From Voacanga thouarsii (taxonomy: Eukaryota > Streptophyta > Magnoliopsida > Gentianales > Apocynaceae): DNA of 64,000 nt. Numbering within the stretch: position 1 is the stretch's first letter; the number at the start of each line of letters is the position of its first letter. The position numbers and the translations under genes were made by a program. Below, piece by piece: positions 1 through 12,053 of this stretch. Location of the stretch: assembly GCA_026120185.1 (NCBI GenBank), contig JANUWF010001659.1, positions 5,208,001 to 5,272,000 of the forward strand. The letters are read 5' to 3'. The notes under the pieces are model-generated. The model saw only the letters and a program-made list of their open reading frames with translations. It did no database searches and was not told where the DNA came from.

Positions 1-2
1 CT

Positions 3-1690
3 TTTATACAACAAGGACCTCGAAGATCTAATAGGGTTCGTCAACAACTTGAGAGATACAGATTGCTCATCATTCACGATCATAATATGGAGCTTATGGT
101 TAATAATGAGCCCACTTCCTATAAAGAAGCCATTAAGAGTTCTGACTCTAGAAAATGGCTAGAAGCCATGAAGTCTGAAATGCAATCCATATATGATAAC
201 CAAGTCTGGACATTGGTTAATCCACCTGAAGGTTCAAAAACCATTGGGTGTAAATGGGTTTTCAAAAGGAAAATAGACATGGAGGGAAATATGCATACTT
301 ACAAAGTACGACTAGTAGCAAAAGGTTATAGACAAACTCATGGTATAAACTATTATGAAACCTTTTTCACCGGTTGTAATGTTTAAATCTATTAGAATTC
401 TTCTTGCTATAGAAGCATATTATAATTATGAGATTTGACAAATGGATGTGAAAACCACGCTCCTTAATGGAAACTTACTCGAGGATGTGTACATGACACA
501 ACCTTAGGGTTTTAATGATCCTTTGAATTCTAATAATATGTGCAAGCTTCAACAATCTATTTATTGATTGAAGCAAGCATCTCAAAGTTGGAATCTTCAT
601 TTTGATGAAGCAATTAAAGAATTTAACTTTATCAAAAATAAAGATGAGCCCTATGTCTATAAGAAAACTAGTGGGAATGCAATAGTCTTTTTAGTACTTT
701 ATGTTGATGATATCTTACTCATTGGAAATGACATCCCAACTCTAAAAAGTGCAAAGACATGGTTAGGAAATTATTTCTCAATGAAAGACTTAGGTGAAGC
801 TACCTATATTTTAGCTGTAAGAATCTATAGAGATAGATCTAGAAAGCTAATTAGACTAAGTCAAAGTGCATACGTTGGCAAGGTACCAAAAAGATTCAGT
901 ATGCAAGACTTTAAAAGAGGATTCTTGCCAATGTCATATGGCATTAAGCTCAACAAAACTCAATGTCCTTCCACGAAGAATGAAGAAGAATGCATGAACA
1001 AGATACCATACGCTTCCGCTATAGGATCTACCTTGTATGCCATGTTATGTACTCAACCCGATGTCTCCAATGTATTGAGCATGATGAGCAATTTCCAGTC
1101 AAATCCCGGAGAGCCACGCTGGACTGCAGTTAACAACATACTGAAGTACTTAAGAAGAACTAAAGATATGTTCTTAGTTTATGGAGGACAAGAACGTGGG
1201 CTAGTAGTAAATGGTTACACTGGTGCTAGTTTTTAGTTCGACATAGATGATTACAGATCGCAATCAAGTTTTCTATTTTATTTGAATGGAGGTGCTATAA
1301 GCTGAAAAAGTTTAAATAAAGACACCGTGGTCGATTCTACTACAGAAGTTTGTTATGTAGCTGCCTTAGCTATAGCTAAAGAAGCAGTTTAGATCAAAAA
1401 GTTCATTACAGAACTAGATGCAGTTCCTAGTATTGTAAACCTAGTAAATCTTTATTGTCACAACAATGGAGCCATTGCACAAGTTAAGGAACTAAGATCA
1501 CATCAACGATCTAAACATATACTTAGATGTTTTCATCTCTTTCAAGAAATTATTGATAGAGGAGATGTAAAAGTATGCAAGGTATCAACGGATGACAATG
1601 TTGCAGATCCACTGACAAAGCATCACCCATCGTCTAAACATCACAGTCATACTAGAATAATGGGATTACGGTTTATGTCAAATTGTTCTT
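3..1690 (+). pseudogene. copia-1 pol remnant (reverse transcriptase and RNase H)
   Basis: The frame is open from the window edge to 386 and carries the RT entry motif GCKWVFKRK. A one-base gain in a T run near 361-366 then shifts the frame, and stops follow near 428, 505 and 565. A second open stretch (568-1236) has the catalytic YVDDILLIGND at its residues 45-48. The RNase H part (1237-1620) is recognisable by CHNNGAIAQ and DNVADPLTK but holds further stops. In copia the YVDD box is the polymerase centre and RNase H closes the polyprotein. The gene is dead; no intact frame spans either domain. Confidence 0.88.
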
Positions 1691-1706
1691 AGTGTAAGTG
1701 GGAGAT

Positions 1707-2911
1707 TATTTGGGATATACCTTAGACCAATTTGTACTTATACTATTGTCGTTATGCAATAATACGAGGCATTTCTTTCCATGAATAGTATAATTAATTT
1801 TGTGATCATCAAGTACATGACTTGATAGTGAAAACCCTATAACAAATATAATGACTATTCTTAAATCGCCCCTGATCGATTATTATTAGTGGAATAATAA
1901 TAAATTAAGATTAGTATGTTTGTGACTTTATAGCTATGTTTTACTGGTCATAGATATATGTGATATCAAGTTAAAACATAAATAAATATTAGAGAACATT
2001 GTAATGGATATGACCCACTCTGAAAGTACTTTATGAAATATGTCATAAGTACTTTCAAGCCATAATGATATTAAAACTCCTTCGACCTGATTATATCATA
2101 GTTTCCTACCAAATAAATTCTATATTTTAATGTTGTTTAAAGTTTCTTTAACCAGATAATAAAATTGACTACAGTTGGATATAGAATAAACCAGGGAGAG
2201 GAATATGATTGATAGTGAAGGAATTTGTCCTTCTCAATTTTGGGAGAGATGTTCATGGCCTCCTTGATAAGTTAGACTATTAAAATGCATGGTCGTGCTC
2301 AAATATATCAATTTGAGATATTGATATCATTTGTTTGAACAGTCTACTATAAGATCAAGATATGATTGATTAAGTTTAATATGGATGACATACTCCGTAC
2401 CTTATGCTTAATCTAGATATCATGTGACAAAAGAACTAAATATAAACTTATGGTTTAGTTCAAAGAGATCATAGATCTTTATTTGACCTGGATAGTTATA
2501 ATGTTTTGCTAGAAATCGCTTATAACTTATGAGCCATTTAAATGTTATTTAGGCATACTGTTAGTGTTAAATGAATCTATAGGGTTAGACATTAAGCGAA
2601 CAAGTTGGGTTATTTTTCTAGTAACCAGGTTTGATATATCTAGGAATATGTCTAGGTTAATCGAACCTAGAAAAATGACCAGATATAATGAATCTATAAA
2701 TATGTCCATATTCGATATATGTAGATGATGTCTAGATTATAAGAACTTGACTCAAAAATTAATTACTTAAATTACCAAAATAATTACAGAATCTTATCAT
2801 ATCAATTTTATTTTAATTTTAATTTAAAATAAAATATGATAAGATATTATGAGAGCTGGACTCCAAGAAGTTGGGGTGGTTTTTAAAAGAAAACCCTAGC
2901 TGTCTTCTTTA
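1707..2911 (+). repeat. 3' LTR of copia-1, truncated
   Basis: Follows a purine-rich tract at about 1692-1706 (GTAAGTGGGAGAT) that acts as plus-strand primer in this family. It starts TATTTGGGATATACC, a decayed form of the TGTTGGGGATATGCC start of its relatives at 9937 and (reversed) 24934. It aligns along its length with those copies, including the GGACTCCAAGAAGTT block near 2855, and then ends at about 2911. The terminal CA and about 420 bp of U5-side sequence are absent. Confidence 0.82.
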
Positions 2912-3602
2912 GTGAGCTCTTTATCTGTGAAAGTGATGAAGTACTCAAAACCCCTCTAGCTAGTGTAGACAAGGGACCACACACATCAGCGTGAACAAAA
3001 CTCAATACCTCCTTGGCTATGTCTGCCTTAAGGGTAAATGACCTTTTGGTCATCTTTCCTATTAGGCAGGATTCATACTGATGCCAATTTTCCAATCTCA
3101 ATGAGCCCAAAGACCCATCATGGATTAACCTCTGAATCCTGGTTGAGTTGATATGACCCAACCTTAGATGCCAAAGATAAAAGTCATTGACATTGGTTTT
3201 TCTCCTCCTTGTTAAAGGTTTAGATTAAGCGTTATTTAATTAATTGTTAATAGGGTTTAAGAAGAATAGATTCCCATACATGTGCCCAGTATATAAAATT
3301 TCTCCATCTCTACTGATAGAAATACCAGAATGGAAAGATACAGAATATCCTTGATTTATTTGTTTCGCAACTGAAATCAAATTCTGTCGAAATCTAGGTA
3401 CATATAAAATATCCTTTAAAATCATTATTCTATTACAATAAAAAATAAGATCTAGCTCTCCCACAACAAAGGCCTAGACTTGTGCTCTATTTCCCACGTG
3501 TAGTCCATGTTCGCCTTTCTAGAGTGTTCTAATCTTTCTAAATCCCTGCAAGGAGTTACAGATGTGATCAGTGGCCATTGAATCAACAATCCAAGTGGAA
3601 GT
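2912..3602 (-). pseudogene. copia-4 protease and integrase N-terminus remnant
   Basis: From the 3602 end on the reverse strand, a protease-like segment reads TWIVDSMATDHIC. The usual active-site triad DSG or DTG is DSM here, which would abolish aspartic protease activity. Next is the protease-integrase linker (3464-3240, with LKDILYVPRFRQNLISVAKQ) and then the GAG-pre-integrase zinc region (3161-2912, with MGHINSTRIQRL, ESCLIGKM and the catalytic-core start HADVCGPL). Two stops lie between 3465 and 3530, and the sequence breaks off a few residues into the catalytic core. Confidence 0.75.
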
Positions 3603-4447
3603 TCATCCAACTATTGATATAGACTCTAGATAGAAAATATTACCTGTAGGGTTTTTTTTGGCTTGAAGATCTGGACACTCTTTTTTCCAGTGCCATTTCA
3701 TGACACATTTGAAGTACTTGCCCTTGGGTTTGTCCTTGGGTTGGGTCTTTAGCTGGGCTGCTGTGTTTCCTTTCTTCTTCTTGAACTTTCTGGGCTTCAG
3801 ACCAGTTCTAAAAAATAAAGCCTTAGCAATCATAGCCTTAGATTGTGGCTTCATGACCTTCTCTACCATCTGGAGTGCCTTCATTAACTCAGTTAAACAC
3901 ATGTTTAACTTGTTCATGTTGTAATTCAACTTGAACTGAGTAAAGGAACCCGGTAGAGATTCGAGAACCATGTCCAGTTAGCTTCGGGGTCAATAACAGC
4001 CCCTAAGATTTTTACCTCCTCGAAAACAGCAATCATCTTGACCATATGCTCTCTAACTGATGCTCTCTCAGCCATCTTAGTGTTTATGATAGTTCGAAGA
4101 GCCTCTAGCCTTGCAGGCTAGCTCATATTCGCGAACATCGTGGCTACTAATTAACTTATATCGTAAGCAGAAGCCATGTGCTCATGTTTTGACTGGAGCA
4201 CGTTAGACGTGAAGGCTAACATATAGCAGCGTGCCATTTTGTCAGCCTTCTTCCATGCCTTCTCAGCCTCTCGCCTTTTAGTGGTGGAACCTTCCCCGAT
4301 AACAGGGCAGGCTTCGTAAAGGACATACTTATACTCTTCAGCTGTGAGTATTATGTCCAAGTTTCTCTTTCAATCCACATAGATTAGTCCCATTAGCTTA
4401 TTCTCTCGGAGAATAACGGCCAATGGACTAGAAGAACCTCCCACCAT
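3603..4447 (-). pseudogene. copia-4 gag remnant
   Basis: Starts at the ATG at 4447 (MVGGSSSPLAVILRENKLMG) and soon meets a stop. The body is in two open pieces (4360-4151 and 3971-3603). Residues about 86-101 of the second piece form a zinc-knuckle-like stretch, YFKCVMKWHWKKEC, in which the first cysteine of the CCHC set is replaced by tyrosine. Gag forms the virus-like particle and the knuckle binds RNA; this copy could do neither in one piece. It is assigned by position between leader and protease and by the knuckle. Confidence 0.7.
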
Positions 4448-5989
4448 TTCTGAAAAATCGAAAATAAAAGAAAAAGATTTAGTTTGTGAAACAAAACAAA
4501 TTTGTGCACTTTATCCTTATATCAAAACTGATAATAATTAATTTGCCTCTTAGGGAAATTGACATAGCTTCTTGGGAAGATTAATAGTTCCCTAAGCTAA
4601 GTGTGTTGACCACCACAAATTAATTTTCCTTCTAAGTAATAATCTAGAGGATAACTCCATCGAGGGGATGGCCGTCTCCTCTCATTTCCTATGGACATAC
4701 CTCACACTATAATCTCCAACGTGGGCTGGCCGATCACAGTACGTGTTTCAAGTTATTAATTACATCCCATCTATTAAATCTAGATCTTTATTGTATCCTC
4801 AGCCTATACGGGTTCACCACCAGGGTGACACGAGGGGACCCATGATCTCTAATGAGGATTGTGATGGAAGCCGTGGGGCCGTTGGAGCCCCTTTCCCACT
4901 TAGTCTTTTAAAATAAGGGTTTTCTGAAAAATAAGGTTTATATCATTTGAGAGATTTTTCCATGGACTAATTTTATTTAAGTTAAAAACTTAATGATTTC
5001 AAAAATTTTCAAATTAAAACTTTCTAAATAGACTTTGGTCTTAAGTTTATTTGACAAAACATTTTTTCTTGTGCAAAAATAAAACAAAATGGCTTTCTAT
5101 TTTAACTTACAAAAATATCTAAATCCAATATATTTTCTATGTCAAGGATTAAATGTTTTGAGAAAATATCTAAGGATTAATTTTTGTTCAAGTTAAAATA
5201 ACCATTCAATTTGGAGAAAAATGTTTTTCTTGTCAAAAATATTTCCAAAGACTTTGGTGTTTGAGAAAACGTGCACATAGGTACTCAAAAATAAATAGCA
5301 TGCTAGAAAACAGTAGATGATTTCATGCTTTTCTATTGTTTGACATAAATGCCCAGATATTAGAATTAAACACATCAATTAATTAATTAATGGTCTTGTT
5401 TAATCCTAAAATCCCTTACTAATAATTTTCATGCAAAAATATTCCATGAATATTAACTATTGCAAAAATATTAACTTCGCCTGGTATGAACCCCAAAACT
5501 AAAAAGAAAATGCAAGAAAATTACAAGGAAAAATAAAAAATTTCTCATTGGTCCATTGTACCCGCCACACTGGATTGAAGCCGTTCTGCGCTGCGGTCCA
5601 CAACACCTGCCGCATAGAACTAGACCTCGCGGGCGACCCACGTGCAGACCCGAGCTGGCGCCGGTTCTGGTTTGTCCGAGTTTTCTTTCTGCAGATTTTT
5701 CTACTGTTTCTTCTCTAGTTTTCTGCAATTTTCTTCCTCCATTAGCTCTCCGATTTCAATCCTAACACAATGAAATCAACAAAAACTAACAATCGTCTAT
5801 ATCCATTAACATTAGGCTTGCACGATTTGCTAAGGAAAAACCAGATTACATTTTACCTATACCTCTATCAGAGAAGTTTAACAGAGAATCTATCCATACA
5901 AAAAATAGCAAAAGATCACAGTTTAATCACACATATGTATCTAATTTTATTCAACTAAATGCATGCTTCCTATATTTTCACAAAACCTT
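4448..5989 (-). other. copia-4 untranslated leader
   Basis: A stretch of 1.5 kb between gag start and primer site with no convincing reading frame. The short open stretches on either strand near 5470-5960 have no recognisable motif and are not called as genes. A GC-rich segment near 5610-5675 contains GAGCTGGCGCCGGTTCTGG, a motif that recurs in the Athila-type element (see findings). Long leaders are also present in copia-2 and copia-3. Confidence 0.55.
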
Positions 5990-6006
5990 CATGCTCTAAT
6001 ACAAAT
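5990..6006 (-). other. copia-4 primer binding site (degenerate)
   Basis: On the reverse strand this reads ATTTGTATTAGAGCATG just inside the LTR end. The plant copia consensus, complementary to the 3' end of initiator tRNA-Met, is TGGTATCAGAGC; I count two changes in the core. Its position next to the LTR end and upstream of the leader fits. Confidence 0.6.
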
Positions 6007-7799
6007 TGAAGGTTTAAAAGGGGGAAGTAAGTCATGCAGCGGAAACAAAAATTGGAAAACTGAAGAACAAGAAACACACAGACCAGTGCCGGCGCTGGTC
6101 ATGGCCTGGCGGGACTCCAAGGGAAATTTTTTTTTACCTCTTTTCCTTGTTCTTAGAATTGCCTGGACTAGAATGTGTGGGATTGGGGTAGGTGCGCTGG
6201 TGGAAACTTCTGGTGTGATTCTTGCAAGCCTTCTACTTTGTCTATACATGTATGTGAATGCCAACCTCTCGATATTCCAGTATTTGGTGAACAACTCACA
6301 GGGCTAAGGAATTTTTCTTGGAGAGAGAAAGGCGGCATCTTTTCCTCACACCAGAAGAATGAGAGAAGCAATGTTTTTTTCTTTTTTTTTTTAACACTGA
6401 GAAGAGGAAAACAACATACTGCTTTATTCTCCTGTTTAACCTAAATAAAACCCTAGGTTGAACTGGACTAGCCCATTGGACTCTTAGTTTAGCCTTTTGG
6501 ACTAAATTAATTATTCTAATTAGAACCAAATAAATGGCCTAATAAATAATTAATTTTCTAGCCCAAATAAACTAGTCCAATTAACAAGCCCATATTAGTT
6601 TAGTCCCAAGTTAATCTTTAATTATTCAAACTAGGCCAAATCCTTGAACAATTAGTTAATCCACCAAACCAATTTAATGAATTCTCTCTCTCCACAGACC
6701 TTTTATTTTATTCTAACCTAATAATTAAATCATACTACTTAAATAAAATAAATTTCATTTAATTTAATTTAAGACCAAAATCCTTAGCCTTTGTTTAATT
6801 AGGACTCACGGTCTATACTAGGGATCAAAAGACACACCGCCTTGGCTATTAAAATGACTAAAATACCCTTGTCATATAAATAGCTGTATTTTACATTTTA
6901 AATATTTCCTAATATCACCATAGGGAAATATTAACCCCAAGGACGATGCTGCGTTAGCAAAGTCTTCGACTTACAACAGTAATGACTAAAATACCCCTCT
7001 ATACATCGCCGTACATTTAGAGAGGAAGAAATGTACTAACACCTCTCTAAATGACATCTACCATCATTAGGCTTCCAGTCCAATGATCCACAATTTCTTG
7101 GATTGTTTCCGCTTTGCAAAGGAGGTACCCTAAAGCAAACATCCAAGTTGGGTTTCCCTCAGAGGCGATATGGTATATTTAGATCATTCAGACAACCCCA
7201 GAGGAGATATGGTATAGAAACTATCTTGTACAAGTCTGTCTTAACTAAGTAGTCACATATACACAACATGCAAGTATGTTGGTCCTCCGATAGAGCCTCA
7301 ACTATAGCATATCAAAGTATATGCTTCCAGCTTCGTCAAACCACCAACTCATACTGAAGTTGTAGAGTACTAGTATACGCTATAGTGATAGTAGTCTAGG
7401 TTTCTACCATATAGTACTTTAAGAAACCACTACTACAGGTCCTATTCTACACATTTGAAATATGCTTATGTCATGAAGTGAGTGGACTACTCACTGGCTA
7501 AAGATAAGCCATTTCCCATTTGGAATTCACAACATAATAACCTAAATATGATGAGATTTCCATTCTCATCAATTGGTTAAGAACGAACGTTTATGTGTTA
7601 AGTAATCTGTGATCTATACCTTACTGTGAAAGACTACCATTCACATGGACTACTTACTTAAATATAATGGGTCTTTTCCAAAAGAAATTGTGCACAAATA
7701 AAAAGTAAATTCAAAAATAATTTCTAAAAATAAATTTTTTTATTAAAACATTCGATATTCACATCAGAAACCTAGTTTAAGAAGGCATATTTTTCAACA
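6007..7799 (-). repeat. 5' LTR of copia-4
   Basis: On the reverse strand it starts TGTTGAAAAATATGCC at 7799 and ends CCTTCA at 6007, giving the TG...CA ends of an LTR of about 1.79 kb. The start resembles the TGTTGGGGATATGCC start of the copia-1 family, as is common among related copia LTRs. The flank after 7799 is chromovirus LTR sequence. No second LTR is present, so no age estimate is possible. The palindrome-like GACCAGTGCCGGCGCTGGTC lies at 6081-6100. Confidence 0.7.
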
Positions 7800-8286
7800 A
7801 TTTTGACAAGAGGGTTGAAACGTTAGCTAAACATGATGAGTTACACTGTGTTATTTTGATACTTGGGTTGGAAACGTGGATATTTTACTTTCTAAATGAG
7901 TTTATTAAATCTCAAGTATTCAAACTCAAAAACAATTCCTTACTCTATCACTAAACAATTTGGAAATTCTATTACGAAAAATAACATTTTGCAATCAAGC
8001 TAATCAATGAATTTCAAAAAAGATGAAATGATTCTGCCCCTAAATGGGGAATGTTGATTTGTTTATTTTATTTTGATTTGTATTTCCTTCAAGGGATGTT
8101 TGTTAGTTTTGATCTCTCGGATTTGTGTAAGTTTTTCCCTCAGGTGTAATAAGAGTGTTTTTATTATTTTATTTAGTTAGTTTTTTTAATATTATTTATT
8201 ATTTGTAATTCGTTATAAAGACCCCTGGTCCTTTGGACGGGGCGACATTACGCTCTATCGTGTTACATAGGCAGTGGGGTGTTACA
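7800..8286 (+). repeat. 5' LTR of gypsy-1, 3' portion only
   Basis: Aligns with the LTR at 39443-42843 from about 41765 onward (shared GAGGGTTGAAACGTTAGC and GGTTGGAAACGTGGAT), then skips roughly 580 bp corresponding to about 42015-42600, and resumes to the conserved end (AAAGACCCCTGGTCC ... GTGTTACA). The 5' part of this LTR was separated by the copia-4 insertion and is not in the window. Confidence 0.8.
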
Positions 8287-8288
8287 AG

Positions 8289-8300
8289 TGGTATCAAAGC
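8289..8300 (+). other. gypsy-1 primer binding site
   Basis: TGGTATCAAAGC two bases after the LTR end. It is complementary to the 3' end of initiator tRNA-Met, with one change from the usual TGGTATCAGAGC. The matching site of gypsy-2 is at 30859. Confidence 0.8.
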
Positions 8301-8423
8301 CTAGGTTTAGGCAAATGATATTATTGAGTAGCACCTAAACTTTAGAGATTGAGGTTTTTTGAATAGTGTTTGAACTCTAGTGAGTGAGATTTAATTCTGA
8401 TTTCTTTATGTTTCTTTCATAGG

Positions 8424-9143
8424 ATGTCTAGAAGATCCATAGTTGTGACCTAAGACTGGCCATTTATGTACACTCCTGCAAGTGGCAGAGCATCTAGCCC
8501 TATACCTATACCAGATTCCTCATCATCTGAGTCAGAGATGGAACCTGAGGGTGGATAGATCCCTAGTGAGGATGAGATCGACCATGAGTCGCATATAATG
8601 GAAGACATTGGGATAGAGGAAGGACCGAAAAATCCAGCACCTGAGATACATGCACTTGAGTAGAATAAGAGCTTAGCAGAGTATGAGGGTGATGATGAGG
8701 GGGAGATTGTAGGTGGAGGAGCGCTTGAGGATAGGAGTGAGAATGAGTTGGGAGGACTTGGGGTTGAGGGAGAAATGCGAGAGCTTGGGGCAGAAATGAT
8801 TGAGGATAAGGGTAGAGTAGACACACCTGCGACCCTACCTATAGAAAAAAGAACCCTAACATTACCGGGAAGTGAGTCTTATGAGTCGGAGCCAAGGACA
8901 CCTAAGAGTGCACTGATACTGGCTATGGAGAAACTGAGGGATGTAGAGTTGAGAGCCAAGTTAAGGGGTAGAGAGTCTAGAGAGTTCATGCTATGGAAGC
9001 CCACGAATAAGCATAGATTCTTTGGTTTTGCAAAAGATTGCGGTGTAGATTGTAACATAGATCATGACAACAACAGTGTGAGATGGCTAGTCGAACCTCT
9101 TTCAAAGACTATCGAGGAATCCGGCGACTCTAGTGATGCTTAG
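8424..9143 (+). pseudogene. acidic ORF upstream of gag in gypsy-1 (ORF0)
   Basis: One frame from the ATG at 8424 to the stop at 9141-9143 (about 239 codons) with three internal stops near 8451, 8556 and 8661. Rich in Glu, Asp, Ser and Gly; the C-terminus reads SVRWLVEPLS followed by an acidic tail. Gypsy-2 has the counterpart at 30956-31744, sharing the ATAGGATG start context, the acidic body and the GWLVEPVS tail. Two related copies preserving frame and tail suggest it was once a protein. I do not recognise the family and assign no function. Bases 9144-9451, between this and gag, show nothing further. Confidence 0.65.
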
Positions 9144-9451
9144 AGTTTTAGGACTATTAGTGCTAATTCTTTATTTTGAGATTTTTGTTTATTTATTTGA
9201 TTCAGAATTAATTCTTTATTTCAAATTTTGTTTAGCCAGAATAAAAAGGGGTACCTAGTGGGAACTCCCTTATTTTGTGCCAATTTGGAATTGGTTAATA
9301 AAAGTGTGATTTATTTGATTTCTTTATCCTACTTGGAGCATTATTTGCAAAATTTATTTATCGAGGCATTGCAAATTATTTCAAATCTATAAGTTGTTCA
9401 ACTGCATGCTATGAACTTCCCCTTACTAAGATTTGTATTGGGTGGAAGTAG

Positions 9452-12053
9452 ATGGCACCAAGGCATAGAACTACTATGCGAGAAAGAACCATTCGGGAGA
9501 GAGGGTTATCAATTCCTAAGTTCGAGCAGATGTGTCGGTCCACCCCAAAAGTGGAAGAAGAATATAAGCAAGAGTGGGAATTGACATCTAGAGGACCCGG
9601 GAGGTGACCATGGGGCAGGCCTTCGACAAGATGGCTGCCATTCTTCAAAACATGGCCGAAAAAGTAGATAACATGGATAAAAAAGCCCCCAGGGTTGAGG
9701 ATGAGGCTCTGGAATGATTCCTGAAGTTCTAACCTCCAACATTTCTGCAAGAAGTGGCGTAAGATGGAAAGGCAGAGTAGTGGATTGAACAAATAGAGGA
9801 TATCTTCGCAACTCTTCAGCACACTGAGAAGAGGAGGGTGAAGTTTGTTGTATTGAAGCTAAGGTAACCTACTCGAACATGCTGGCAGCGAGTCCAAGAG
9901 GATTGGGAGAGAAAGAATAGTGACTGGACATGGGAGTGTTGGGGATATGCCCTAGAGTCAATTTGTACTTATACAATTGTCATTGTGTTTTATATAATAA
10001 TATGAGGCTTTCCTTTCCATGAATAGTGAGTTTTGTTTTGTTGGTCATCAAGTACGGGACTTGATAGTAAAACCCTACAATGAATATAATGACTATTCTA
10101 AAACTGTCCCTGATCGATTATTATTATTGGAATAATAATAAATTAAGATTAGTATGTTTGTGACTTGATGGCTATGTTTTACTGGCCATGGATATTTGTG
10201 ATATCGAGTCAAGACATAAATAAATGTTAGAGAACATTGTATTGGACATGACCCACTGTGAGAGTACTTCATGGAACATGTCATAAGTACTTTCTAGCCA
10301 TAATAATATTGAAAGTCCTTCGACCTAAATTCATCATAGTTTCTTACTTGATAAATTCTATATTTTGACATTGTCTAAAGTTGTCTTTAATCAGATAATA
10401 AATTAGACTACTGTTGGATATAGAATAAATCAACGAGAGGAATATGATTGATTGTGAAGGAATTTGTCCCTCTCAGTTATGGGAGAGATATCCATGGGCC
10501 CCTTGATAAGTTAGTCTGTTAAAAATGCATGGCCGTGCTCAAATATATCAATCTAAGATATTGATATCATTTGTTTGAACAGTCTACTATGAAATCAAGA
10601 AATAATTGATTAAGCTTAATAAGGATGACATGCTCCGTGCATTATGCTTAATCTGGATATCGTGTGACAAAAGGACTAAATATAAAATTATGGTTTGGTT
10701 CAAAGAGATCACCGATCTTCATTTAACCTAGATAGTTATAATGTTTTGCTAGAAACCGCTTATAACTTGTGGGCCATTTAAATATGATTTAGGCACACTG
10801 CCAGTGTTAAATGAACCTATAGGGTCACACAATAAGTGAACTTATTAGGTTATTTTTCTGGTGACCAGGTTCGATGAATCTGGATGATATCCAGATTATA
10901 AGAATCTGACTCGGTAAAATAATTAGTTAAATTACCGAGATAATGGCAGAATCTTATCATATCAGTTTTAATTTAATTTGAATTTAAATTAGAATATGAT
11001 AAGATATTATTAGGGTTGGACTCTAAGAGGTTCGAGGGTTTTTAAGAAAACCCTAGCCGTCTTTTCAAGTCCAATTTTTCGGTTGAGAACATTCGTGCCA
11101 TTCTCTACCAGAAAAAAAAAAAACCTCTCAAACCCTAGGCGCTTGCACTCCCCGAGTATCGAGTGAGTTCGCGGTGTGTATCCGATAGAGGAAGTTCGCA
11201 TACTGCAGCGTCTGGTGATTGTTCGGGTTGAACGTACAACAGCGCAACCAGAATCGAAGGATTTCGATTACAGCAACCAGAGGTAATTCTTAAAGCTTAG
11301 ATCTTCTTAATCGTTTACTTGGGTCATCGGGAGGGATTCGTAGATGTTTTCCGCGTTTAGGAGTCCACGAATCCTAATAGGGAGAACATTGTAGAGGCAT
11401 TCCGAGTGGAGTATATACCAAGATGGGTAGTAGAGAAGAGGGAGAATGAATTCCAGACTCTCAAGCAAGGAGGAATGATCATGGCTCAGTATGTATGCTG
11501 CACGGTTTAACCAACTGTCCAAGTATTGCAAGTGCCAAGTAGATACTGAGCAGAAGCAGACATGTCAATTCGTGAAAGGTCTCAAGCAGGATTTGGGGAA
11601 GGCACTGGCACAATCTCTACCTGTTACATATACGGCCGTAGTAGATGCAGCAACTTGAACGAAAAATGAGGATAGAAGCTGGCCTATGAATCGGCCATTC
11701 CAGCCGAGCCAACAACCAATGAGACCCCTGACTCACAAATGACCCGCTGGTCCATTGCAGTAGGGAAATAAGGGAAAGCAACCCAGGACAGTACCACTAG
11801 GAACATGTTGATGTGTCGTAATTGCAAGAGGCTAGGTAATACTGAAAGGGATTACTACTCACGGGGAGTGATGAAGAGATGTTTCAACTGTGGAGACTCG
11901 AATCACCTGAGAAACAACTATCCAAGACCACTCAGAATGGGGCAAGGAGTTGCAACTCAACCAGTTGGGGTAGCTAGAGGAGCACCTGTTGGGACGACTG
12001 GAGGAGGAGGCCAGAAACCTCAAGTGAAAGCTAGGGTCTTCACTCTAAACTAA
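9452..12053 (+). pseudogene. gypsy-1 gag, split by a solo LTR
   Basis: Starts at 9452 (MAPRHRTT), matching the gypsy-2 gag start at 32058 (MAPSRRIV). Frameshifts and stops occur between 9600 and 9900. At 9932-9936 the reading is broken by the solo LTR and resumes after 11384 with AEVfriendly capsid-type sequence homologous to gypsy-2 32555-32800. The C-terminal open piece (11805-12053) contains two zinc knuckles, CRNCKRLGNTERDY (last Cys lost) and CFNCGDSNHLRNNY (last Cys lost), so neither CCHC set is complete. Gag would package the RNA; this copy is defunct. Confidence 0.8.
9937..11379 (+). repeat. solo LTR of the copia-1/copia-3 family
   Basis: Starts TGTTGGGGATATGCC and ends CACGAATCCTAATA (final CA decayed to TA). 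It is flanked by perfect 5-bp direct repeats GGGAG at 9932-9936 and 11380-11384; removing the LTR and one repeat restores the gypsy-1 gag alignment. There is no internal sequence, so this is a solo LTR left by LTR-LTR recombination. It is 1443 bp against 1526 bp for the copia-3 LTR; the difference is mainly a block between short GAATCTGGA-like repeats near 10880 that the other copies keep. Confidence 0.92.

Larger units (their letters stand above)
1..2911 (+). mobile_element. copia-1: 3' part of a Ty1/copia retrotransposon
   Basis: Reads from within pol (RT then RNase H) through a polypurine tract into a 3' LTR that is cut short. The pol product and the LTR are close relatives of copia-3 (reverse, from 23409), and the LTR also matches the solo LTR at 9937-11379, so the three form one family. 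The left side runs off the window. The right side stops at about 2911, where the sequence switches abruptly to the integrase of a reverse copia (copia-4). About 420 bp of the LTR 3' end are missing compared with the solo LTR, indicating a deletion at the contact point. Confidence 0.85.
2912..7799 (-). mobile_element. copia-4: 5' half of a reverse Ty1/copia retrotransposon
   Basis: Reading on the reverse strand from 7799: a 5' LTR, a degenerate tRNA primer site, a long leader, gag, a protease remnant and the start of integrase. Everything after the integrase N-terminus is missing where it meets copia-1. The right edge at 7799/7800 lies inside a chromovirus LTR (compare 7800 onward with 41765 onward), so this element inserted into gypsy-1. 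Its product is only distantly related to those of copia-1, -2 and -3, so it is a separate copia family. Confidence 0.8.

Noticed and set aside
5470..6529. Cluster of overlapping small open frames on both strands
   Set aside because: They fall in the copia-4 leader and LTR, overlap one another and show no motif or counterpart in related elements.
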